From positions 124,001 to 188,000 of the forward strand of contig NZ_FNOK01000007.1 of NCBI RefSeq assembly GCF_900106995.1: 64,000 nucleotides of DNA, written 5' to 3'. Position 1 is the first letter of the stretch, and each line of letters opens with the position of its first letter. Both the position numbers and the translations under genes were made by a program. The notes below the pieces were generated by a model. It saw only the letters and a program-made list of their open reading frames with translations. It made no database searches and was not told the origin of the DNA. Origin of the DNA: Saccharopolyspora shandongensis. Lineage in GTDB: Bacteria; Actinomycetota; Actinomycetes; Mycobacteriales; Pseudonocardiaceae. Positions 58,161 to 64,000 of this stretch are shown here, in pieces.

Positions 58161-59048
58161 ATGCTCGCTGTGCCAGAGCCGTTCGTCGCCTACCTGAGGG
58201 TGTACGAGCCCCTGACGGCCTTCGACTCGCCGCTGCGCGAGGAGCTCGAGGCGGCCGTCGCGCAGGGGCCGGTCGACCCGTTCGACGCCGGGCTGCGGGA
58301 GCAGGACGTCTGGCTGCGCAGCCAGCTCGCCTCGCCGCCCCGGCTGCTGCCCGGCGAGACCGCCGACGGTGCGGTCGCGGGCATCGGCGACGTGCTGGTG
58401 CTCGATCCGGCGGACGTGCCGAGCGCGCCGGCGGCCACGGTGGGGCCGGGTCCGCTGGTCTGCCCGCTGGACCTGCGCGGGCGATCCGCCGCGGCGCTGG
58501 TCGGCTTCCTGGGCGACGCGGAGGTCCCGCTGCGGACCGCGGCGCTGCAGGTGCCCGCGGAGAAGGCCAAGGTGCGCGCCACCGCGGTGGTCAGCGAGCT
58601 CGCGGGCGGCGGGGTGCACGTGCTGTCGTCCACCTGGACCGTCCCGCTGCCGTGGTTCGTGCTGATCGATCCGGCGGAGCGCTGCGTGTTCACCGAGCCG
58701 GGCCGGCGCCGGGTGTGCTGGCGGGCGGCGATGGCCGACGCGCGGCGCCGGGTCGCCCGGGCGCACTCGATCGGCCGGAAGTCCATCGGGGAGGAAGGGC
58801 CGACCCGGATCCTGCGGGAGACCGGCCGCTGGCTGGAGCGCTTCCACCCGCATTCGGCGGTGGAGCTGGACTACGGCGGCCTGGTGCAGCTGATGACGTC
58901 CAGCGATCTGGACGCCGACACGTCGGCGGAGGACGTGCACGCGATCGTCGACGCGATGGAAGCCGACGACGCCGAAGACGTCGCGACCCACTACGAGACC
59001 TTGCGGGACTTCTGGGCGGAATTCGCGGCCCGCGAACGCCACAACTGA
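58161..59048 (+). CDS. conserved actinobacterial hypothetical protein
   Basis: A 295-residue soluble protein. It begins PEPFVAYLRVYEPLTAFDSP and has an acidic C-terminal half ending VATHYETLRDFWAEFAARER. One Cys pair (PGRRRVCW and ERCVFTEPG) could be structural. It has no signal peptide, membrane segment or catalytic motif I recognise. The gene class is widespread in Pseudonocardiales, to my knowledge without a name. Start ATG 58161 or GTG 58170; the second begins the conserved PEPF directly. Confidence 0.7.
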   Translation: MLAVPEPFVAYLRVYEPLTAFDSPLREELEAAVAQGPVDPFDAGLREQDVWLRSQLASPPRLLPGETADGAVAGIGDVLVLDPADVPSAPAATVGPGPLVCPLDLRGRSAAALVGFLGDAEVPLRTAALQVPAEKAKVRATAVVSELAGGGVHVLSSTWTVPLPWFVLIDPAERCVFTEPGRRRVCWRAAMADARRRVARAHSIGRKSIGEEGPTRILRETGRWLERFHPHSAVELDYGGLVQLMTSSDLDADTSAEDVHAIVDAMEADDAEDVATHYETLRDFWAEFAARERHN

Positions 59049-59099
59049 CGACTGATGCGCCACGCGCCTCTTGCGGCGGCGCTACGGGTGCTTAGCGGG

Positions 59100-59145
59100 G
59101 CCGTGAGCGTTTCGGGGCGCCACAACACCCCAAAACGCTCACGGC
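59100..59145. terminator. bidirectional hairpin
   Basis: GCCGTGAGCGTTTCGGGG and CCCCAAAACGCTCACGGC pair (one mismatch) around CGCCACAACA. It lies between convergent genes; the family at 27283 has similar GTGAGC arms. Confidence 0.88.
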
Positions 59146-59160
59146 TCGTGCTTGGGCGAG

Positions 59161-59970
59161 TCAGGGGCGGCAGGTGATCTCGCCGTTCAGGACGGCGAAC
59201 CAGCCGTCCTCGGCGTCGATCCAGGCGTGCCAGGCCGATGCCAGTTCTTCCAGCTCCTCGCGCGTCGTCAGGCCGCGCCCGAGGGCCTGCTCGGCGAAGG
59301 ACGACCGGCGGATTCGGTCCGCCCACAGGTTTCCCCACCAGGAGCGCTCTTCTGGCGCTGCGAAGCACCACGCCGACGCCGTGCACGTGATGTCCTCGAA
59401 GCCCGCCTCCAGCGCCCAGGTCTTGAGGTACCGGCCCCCGTCGGGGAAGGCCTGGTTGCTCTGCGCCACCTGCCGGTAGAGCTCCAGCCAGCGGTCCAGG
59501 CCCGGGTTGTCCGGCGACCAGCGCATGCCGCCGTAGTCCGCGTCGCGGGCCGCCACGACGCCGCCCGGCTTGCACACGCGCCGCATTTCCCGAAGCGCCG
59601 CAGGCGGATCGGTCAGGTGCTGCAGCACCTGGTGCGCGTGCACGACGTCGAAGGAGTCGTCGGCGTAGGGCAGGCCGTAGACGTCCGCGTTGGCGAAGGC
59701 GATGTTGTCCAGGCCGCGTTCGGCGGCGCCGGCGCGGGCGATCTCCAGCGGCTCGTCGACGTTGTCGATGCCCAGCACCTCGCCGGGGCCGACCAGGGCG
59801 GCGAAGTCCAGCGTGATGGTGCCCGGCCCGCAGCCGATGTCGAGCACGCGGGTGCTCGGCCGCAGGTGCGGGATCAGGTAGGCGGCGGAGTTCCCGGCGG
59901 TCCGCCAGCGGTGCGACCGCAGCACGCTCTCGTGGTGTCCGTGGGTGTACGTGTCCGGCTGCGCAGTCAT
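59161..59970 (-). CDS. class I SAM-dependent methyltransferase
   Basis: A 269-residue methyltransferase. The SAM motif is TRVLDIGCGPGTITLDFAAL (about residues 44-63), then GIDNVDEPLEIARAGAAERG, ADVYGLPYADDSFDVVHAHQ (motif II) and MRRVCKPGGVVAARDADYGG. It resembles UbiE/Coq5-type small-molecule enzymes; substrate is unknown. ATG 59970 is chosen as the first with the TAQPDTYTHGHHES lead typical of the group. The upstream region has CATATTTTGAGATGG, AT-rich and probably promoter. Confidence 0.88.
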   Translation of the reverse strand: MTAQPDTYTHGHHESVLRSHRWRTAGNSAAYLIPHLRPSTRVLDIGCGPGTITLDFAALVGPGEVLGIDNVDEPLEIARAGAAERGLDNIAFANADVYGLPYADDSFDVVHAHQVLQHLTDPPAALREMRRVCKPGGVVAARDADYGGMRWSPDNPGLDRWLELYRQVAQSNQAFPDGGRYLKTWALEAGFEDITCTASAWCFAAPEERSWWGNLWADRIRRSSFAEQALGRGLTTREELEELASAWHAWIDAEDGWFAVLNGEITCRP

Positions 59971-60051
59971 GACATCCATCTCAAAATATGGGAGATCAGT
60001 ACCAATATGTGAGCGTACTCCGAGGAAACACCAGTTGGGAAGGAAATGAGA

Positions 60052-60091
60052 AGCCCGCGGGTGATTGATCCGGATCAATCACCCGCGGGCT
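60052..60091. terminator. 40-bp perfect palindrome
   Basis: AGCCCGCGGGTGATTGATCC and its exact complement meet without a loop, 28 bp past the RsiG-like gene. It probably terminates that gene. Confidence 0.88.
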
Positions 60092-60118
60092 GGGACGTCT
60101 ACTGGGGACGAAAGGGGT

Positions 60119-60679
60119 TCAGCGCCGGTCGCGTTCCTCCGCGAGCCGGTCGTCCACGGATGCCGCGCCCTCGCGGTAGCGGCGGGCGATGTCCGCGTTC
60201 AACCGGTCCACCACGCCCTGCACCTCCCGGCGGCGCCGGGACACCGAGTCCTCCTCCGCGGTGTAGGCGCCGAGGGCCTGGTCGAGCTTGGCCTCCGACA
60301 ACGACATCACGTCCGAGAGGTCGACGTCGGAGATCAGCGCCTCGACGTGCCTGCGGTGCGCCTCGGCCCGCGACGGCTCGGTCGTCTGGTGGCGGCCGGA
60401 ACCGGCCGCCGGCCCGACGGCGTTGTCCGACAGGATGTTCACCAGCTGCTCGACGACCGAGGCGGAGCCGCCCTCGCGGCGCCGCCGCTGCTCGGCGCGC
60501 ACGATGTCGATCCGCGCATGCAGCACCCGGCGCAGGTAGGAGAGATCCGTTTCCTCCTGCGCCGCTTCGTCCCGCAACGCGCGCACCTCGCCGAGCGTGC
60601 GCTGTTCGATATCGCTGGTGTAGTCCGGGGCCAGGACCCTGTCGATTCGGCGCCGTCCACCCGGGCGGACTTCGATCAC
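60119..60679 (-). CDS. rsiG: RsiG-like anti-sigma factor (c-di-GMP-binding, WhiG antagonist type)
   Basis: A 186-residue helical protein matching Streptomyces RsiG, which holds the sporulation sigma factor WhiG inactive when bound to c-di-GMP. RsiG binds the dinucleotide through the motif E-x3-S-x2-R-x3-Q-x3-D on two antiparallel helices. Motif 2 here is exact: E143, S147, R150, Q154, D158 (EDSVSRRRREVQGVVD). Motif 1 is E43, S47, R50, H54, D58 (ETDLSYLRRVLHARID), with His for Gln. The GTG at 60679 is preceded by GGAGGATGGCCAC; an upstream TTG would add 12 residues. whiG itself is not in the window. Confidence 0.85.
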   Translation of the reverse strand: MIEVRPGGRRRIDRVLAPDYTSDIEQRTLGEVRALRDEAAQEETDLSYLRRVLHARIDIVRAEQRRRREGGSASVVEQLVNILSDNAVGPAAGSGRHQTTEPSRAEAHRRHVEALISDVDLSDVMSLSEAKLDQALGAYTAEEDSVSRRRREVQGVVDRLNADIARRYREGAASVDDRLAEERDRR

Positions 60680-60806
60680 GTGGCCATCCTCCGGCAATTC
60701 GGTGCAGTTCGCCAACAGTTCGGGTGATGTTGTTTCAACAACGGTGCTTTCCCGCCGCGTTGGATCACGCGCGGGACAGCGCCTCCAGACATACCCGCCT
60801 CGTCAA

Positions 60807-61949
60807 CTACCGGCCGCGCAGCCCCTGGGCCGCGATCCGCCCCGGCGGCTCGCCGGTGTCCGGCGGCACCGAGTCGGGATCCACCGCGGCCGCCACCGCG
60901 CGATCCTGCTCCGGATCGCCGGCGACCAGCTCGCCGTCCACCGGCGCCGACCGCTTGAGCAGCGCCAGCGCCACCGGCCCGAGCTCGTGGTGCTGCACCA
61001 CGCTGCCCACCCGGCCGACCTTGCGCTCGCCGAGCCACACCGGATCACCGGTCTCCGGCAGGATCTCCGCCGAACCGTCCAGGTGCAGCAGCACCATCCG
61101 CCGCGGCGGCTTGCCGACGTTGTGCACCTTGGCGACGGTTTCCTGGCCGCGGTAGCAGCCCTTGGCCACGTGCGCCGCCACGTGCACCCAGCCGAGCTCG
61201 TGCGGGATCGCGCGCTCGTCGGTGTCCAGCCCGACCCGCGGCCGCAGCGCCTCCACCCGCAGGGCCTCGAAGGCGAGCGTGCCGGAGGGCCGGATGCCGG
61301 CATCGGTCAGCTTCGTCCACCACTCCACCAGCGATGCGCGCGGCACCACGAGGTCGATGGTGGGCAGCGCGCGGAACGGCACGTAGCGGCTGAAACCGCC
61401 GCCGGGCAGGGATTTCACCTCGTACGGTTTGGACGGCACCGGCGCGAACTGGGCGAGGATGCCGCCCGCGTCCGGGCCGATCGCGGTCAGCACCGCGAAT
61501 TCCTCGCTCGCGTCCCGAGGCTCCACTTTGGACCAGAAACGCATGGCGTCGAGGTACTCCAGCAGCGACTGCCTGCCGTCCACGCCCATCGTCGGCAACG
61601 CGCTGGTGGCCTGGGCCCCCGCATCGGCGTCCAGGTAGACGACGCCTTCGTGGTGCGCGACGAGCACGTGGCAATCGACGCGGCCCTGGCTGTCCAGCAC
61701 CAGCGCCTCGGTGCCCTGCCCGTCCGGCAGCTCCGTCAGGTGCTGCGAGAGCACCAGATGCAGCCAGCTCAGCCGTTCCTCGCCGGGCACCGCGATGACC
61801 TGCCGGTGCGAGCGGTCGACCAGCACCGCGGAGCGGGTCGCCGACCGCTGCTCGGCGAACGGGTCGCCGAAGTGCCAGGGCACGCCGGCGTCCTCCGCAT
61901 CCTCCGGCGCGGGCACCGCACCCGGCAGGTCCAACAGGGGTGAGCTCAT
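60807..61949 (-). CDS. ygfZ: YgfZ/GcvT-family folate-binding protein
   Basis: A 380-residue protein of the YgfZ family, folate-dependent helpers of Fe-S cluster proteins. The signature KGCYRGQETVAKVHN (about residue 260) has the conserved Cys. SHRQVIAVPGEERLSWLHLV and SGTLAFEALRVEALRPRVG show the GcvT-like fold. The ATG at 61949 overlaps the stop codon of the Fur gene (ATGA), so the two are translated together. It lies near purM and DUF3073 as in mycobacteria (Rv0811c as I recall). Confidence 0.92.
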   Translation of the reverse strand: MSSPLLDLPGAVPAPEDAEDAGVPWHFGDPFAEQRSATRSAVLVDRSHRQVIAVPGEERLSWLHLVLSQHLTELPDGQGTEALVLDSQGRVDCHVLVAHHEGVVYLDADAGAQATSALPTMGVDGRQSLLEYLDAMRFWSKVEPRDASEEFAVLTAIGPDAGGILAQFAPVPSKPYEVKSLPGGGFSRYVPFRALPTIDLVVPRASLVEWWTKLTDAGIRPSGTLAFEALRVEALRPRVGLDTDERAIPHELGWVHVAAHVAKGCYRGQETVAKVHNVGKPPRRMVLLHLDGSAEILPETGDPVWLGERKVGRVGSVVQHHELGPVALALLKRSAPVDGELVAGDPEQDRAVAAAVDPDSVPPDTGEPPGRIAAQGLRGR

Positions 61950-62386
61950 CGGCGCTCCTCGGCGGCGTCGGCGTTGCGGCAGTTCCGGCACGTGCCGGAC
62001 AGGGCCAGATGGGTGGCGTCCAGGGCGAACCCGAACCGCGCGAGCAGGTCGCGGCACAGGTCGTCCAGCAGGTCGGTCGAGACCTCGTCGATGGTCCCGC
62101 AGCGGTGGCACGCCAGGTGGACGTGCTCGTGCTCCTCGGCGGAGTAGGTCGGCGCGCCGTGCCCCAGATGCGTGTGCCGCACCAGGCCCAGCTCCTCGAG
62201 CAGGTCCAGGGCGCGGTAGATCGTCGTGATGTTGACCGTCGATGCGGTGCCCTGCACGCGCCGGCAGACCTGCTCCGGCGTCGCGTGCCCGAGCTCGCGC
62301 ACCGCGTCCAGCACCAGCTGGCGCTGCGGTGTCATCCGCATGCCGCGTTGGTGCAAGGTGCTGCGCAGCGATCCCTGGTCGCTCAA
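61946..62386 (-). CDS. Fur-family metalloregulator
   Basis: A 146-residue winged-helix metal regulator. The DNA-binding part is RMTPQRQLVLDAVRELGHAT then EQVCRRVQGTASTVNITTIY. HEHVHLACHRCG supplies metal-ligand His residues, and two CxxC pairs (CHRCG and CRNCRN) form the structural zinc site. Metal specificity (Fe, Zn or Mn) cannot be told. The TTG at 62386 follows CAGGAGCGGGCA; an ATG at MRMTPQ would shorten it by about 17 residues. The gene is co-translated with ygfZ, so ygfZ expression probably follows metal status. Confidence 0.9.
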   Translation of the reverse strand: MSDQGSLRSTLHQRGMRMTPQRQLVLDAVRELGHATPEQVCRRVQGTASTVNITTIYRALDLLEELGLVRHTHLGHGAPTYSAEEHEHVHLACHRCGTIDEVSTDLLDDLCRDLLARFGFALDATHLALSGTCRNCRNADAAEERR

Positions 62387-62539
62387 TGCCCGCTCCTGTG
62401 CTCGGCGCGCTTGAAGTCCCTTCGATCGTAACTCCGCGCCGGAATGCTCGGATCGGCTCGTTGAGCGGTGCGGGTGGTGTTGCCGGTTGTGTGCGCGGGG
62501 CGGCCGTTGCCGGCGGCGCGGAGGTTCTAGGCTTCCGGC

Positions 62540-63388
62540 ATGCGCGTACTGGCACTTTTGGACGGGACCCTCGTTGATCCGGAGGCGCCGCTGTTCCGCG
62601 CCGACGACCTCGGCGTGATGCGCGGCGACGGCATCTTCGAGACGATCCTGGTCGCCGACCGGAAGCCGAGGGAGCTCGGGCCACACCTCGACCGGCTGGA
62701 GCGCTCCGCCGGCCTGATGCAGATGCGGCTGCCCGAGCGCGCCGCGTGGGAACGCGTCGTGCAGACGGTCATCGACAACTGGCCGTGGGACACCGACCCG
62801 CAGATGGCGCTGAAGCTCGTGTGCACCCGCGGCGTCGACGGCGGCGACGGCACCCCCAACGGCTTCGCGATGGGCATGCAGATCGGTCCGGACACGCTGC
62901 GCAAGCGCGCCGAGGGCGTCGCGGCGGTGACGCTGGAGCGGGGCTACGCGCCGGACCTGATGGACCGCGCGCCCTGGCTGCTGCTGTCCGCGAAGACCCT
63001 GTCGTACGCGGTGAACATGGCCGCGATGCGGGAGGCCGAGTCGCGCGGCGCGGACGAGGTGATCTTCACCGCCACCGACGGTTCGGTCCTGGAGGGGCCG
63101 ACCTCGACGGTCGTCATCGCGCAGGGCCGCACGCTGCTGACCACGCCGCCCAGCTCGGGCATCCTCAAGGGCACCACCCAGGGCGCGCTGTTCCGCGCCG
63201 CGGAGGAGGCGGGCTGGAAGACCGAGGTGGCGAAGTTCCCGACCTCGGCGCTGTTCGAGAGCGACGGCGTGTGGCTGGCGTCGAGCATCCGGCTGATGAC
63301 GCAGGTGCACACCATCGACGGCACCGCGGTCAAGACCGACGCCGACCTGCACGCCGAGATCAACCGCCTCTACGAGTCCAACTACTGA
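62540..63388 (+). CDS. PLP-dependent class IV aminotransferase / aminodeoxychorismate lyase type
   Basis: A 282-residue fold-type IV PLP enzyme. Signature parts: FRADDLGVMRGDGIFETILV, LGPHLDRLERSAGLMQM, the PLP Lys in LLLSAKTLSYAVNMAAMREA (about residue 151), then EVIFTATDGSVLEGPTSTVV. Aminodeoxychorismate lyase (PabC, folate synthesis) and branched-chain or D-amino-acid aminotransferases share these. Folate linkage to YgfZ and conserved order (Rv0812 in mycobacteria as I recall) favour PabC, but this is inference. ATG at 62540. Confidence 0.85.
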   Translation: MRVLALLDGTLVDPEAPLFRADDLGVMRGDGIFETILVADRKPRELGPHLDRLERSAGLMQMRLPERAAWERVVQTVIDNWPWDTDPQMALKLVCTRGVDGGDGTPNGFAMGMQIGPDTLRKRAEGVAAVTLERGYAPDLMDRAPWLLLSAKTLSYAVNMAAMREAESRGADEVIFTATDGSVLEGPTSTVVIAQGRTLLTTPPSSGILKGTTQGALFRAAEEAGWKTEVAKFPTSALFESDGVWLASSIRLMTQVHTIDGTAVKTDADLHAEINRLYESNY

Positions 63389-63418
63389 TCAACGACACCG
63401 TCACCTGTGGATAACTCC

Positions 63419-63709
63419 CGCAATTTCCATTGAGCGTTTTTCATCCTGGTCGGCCCGCAGTCGCGGGCCGCAAAGGTGCACGTCGATGGGGTGTCGCATG
63501 CGCCGCAGGCGCATAACCCACCTACGACGCTTGCACCTCCGCGGGTTCACGGTGCCCACCCCTTCGGGGTTCCCTCGGCGAGGACGGCCCCTCCGCCGTG
63601 TATTGGACATACATCAGGAGGGGCACCCACAGGCCAGGGAGCCTCTGAGGTTCCGCCACCCGCACCGCCACGCAAATCGAGGTTGGAAAAACCTCAATGG
63701 AAATTGCGG
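63419..63709 (-). repeat. 3'-end structured repeat, copy 5 (with inverted termini)
   Basis: On the minus strand the element begins 11 bp after the DinB stop codon with CGCAATTTCCATTGAGG and ends CTCAATGGAAATTGCGG-like, nearly exact inverted ends. Its interior matches copy 3 almost base for base (GTATGTCCAATAC at 63602-63614 as complement; ATGCGCC/GGCGCAT hairpin). The outer arms differ from copy 3 (CAATTTCC in place of CAGTTTCA) yet pair with each other. Confidence 0.9.
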
Positions 63710-63719
63710 TTCCGCCAGG

Positions 63720-64000
63720 TCAGCCCATGGTCTTCTGGCCGTCGATGGTCTCGCGGATGATGTCGGCGTGGCCCGCGTGCTGGGCGGTCTCCGCCACGAC
63801 GTGCAGGAGCGCCCGGCGCACCGTCCAGCGCTGGCCCTTCTCCTCCTGCCAGGGAGCGTCCGGCAGGAGGTGGGAGAGGTCCAGGTCCGGCAGGCTCGCG
63901 ACGATCTCGTCGGTCCGCTCCGCCACCGCCGCGTACTCCGCCAGCAGCGATTCCAGCGTTTCCTCGTCGGTCGGGTGGAAGGTCGCCGCCTGCTCGGCGA
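63720..64000 (-). CDS. DinB/DUF664-family protein (partial, N-terminus outside window)
   Basis: The C-terminal 93 residues of a DinB-like four-helix protein; the start lies right of the window. It has TLESLLAEYAAVAERTDEIV, QRWTVRRALLHVVAETAQHA and GHADIIRETIDGQKTMG. The W-T-V-R and H-x-x-x-E-T-A-Q-H-x-G-H pattern is typical of DUF664, where the histidines bind a divalent metal. These enzymes include bacillithiol- and mycothiol-dependent transferases. The stop is followed at once by copy 5 of the repeat. Confidence 0.85.
   Translation of the reverse strand, partial: AEQAATFHPTDEETLESLLAEYAAVAERTDEIVASLPDLDLSHLLPDAPWQEEKGQRWTVRRALLHVVAETAQHAGHADIIRETIDGQKTMG

Overview
The window is high-GC DNA from a Gram-positive actinomycete, most probably a filamentous member of the Pseudonocardiales (Saccharopolyspora-like). 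The reasons are frequent GTG starts, SigE-family ECF sigma factors, a mycothiol conjugate amidase (mycothiol is actinobacterial), DUF3151, DUF3073 and DUF397 proteins, an XRE/DUF5753 plus DUF397 pair, type VII secretion-style proteins, and an RsiG-type anti-sigma factor of the WhiG sporulation switch. Genus placement is inference; no rRNA or tRNA gene is present to settle it.

The backbone is housekeeping, above all de novo purine synthesis. All the pur genes lie on the + strand, spread through the window: purA (6800), purD (11261), purB (24867), purC (31268), purS-purQ-purL (36521-39719, overlapping starts and stops), purF (54282) and purM (55977). Class II fructose-bisphosphate aldolase (1575) lies near purA. 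The order SCP-like gene, purF, purM, DUF3073, YgfZ, class IV aminotransferase matches the mycobacterial chromosome as I recall it. Several pur genes appear leaderless.

Region by region. 1-5.6 kb: ROK protein (cut by the edge), SigE-type sigma factor, YciI, aldolase, DUF3151, FUSC exporter, secreted HNH nuclease. 6-12.5 kb: purA, CPA1 antiporter, secreted GlpQ, purD. 12.6-19 kb: ESX-type small protein and a WXG/SLT protein, aminotransferase, HAD, threonine aldolase, a sigma factor with a membrane partner. 19-24.6 kb: SugE/Gdx exporter with a tandem-palindrome operator, TetR, a two-gene ABC exporter with complementary dead ATPase motifs, and a sigma-factor pseudogene. 24.8-32 kb: purB, AraC/VOC pair, a TetR-MFS-Mca detoxification module, TenA, purC. 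32-45 kb: deacetylase-like protein, Asp-rich secreted protein, an array of phased palindromes, purSQL, XRE/DUF397, paralogous pentapeptide proteins, GH25 lysozyme. 45-54 kb: PAS-GGDEF-EAL protein, GH15, T7SS-associated protein, subtilase, LuxR-type regulator. 54-64 kb: purF, purM, DUF3073, methyltransferase, RsiG-like protein, YgfZ, Fur, class IV aminotransferase, and DinB (cut by the edge).

The most striking non-coding signal is a repeat of about 130-290 nt present five times (2605, 20155, 47518, 57090, 63419). Every copy lies directly downstream of a stop codon, in the same orientation as that gene, and at least two internal hairpins keep pairing while their sequence changes. This looks like a structured 3'-UTR RNA family, or a MITE that spreads into 3' ends. 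A second signal is the palindrome TTTCGCGCGAAA, nine times including one near-match, spaced at 41 bp in two arrays, plus a related TTTCAATTGAAA family. A third is a terminator-hairpin family whose loop is better conserved than its arms.
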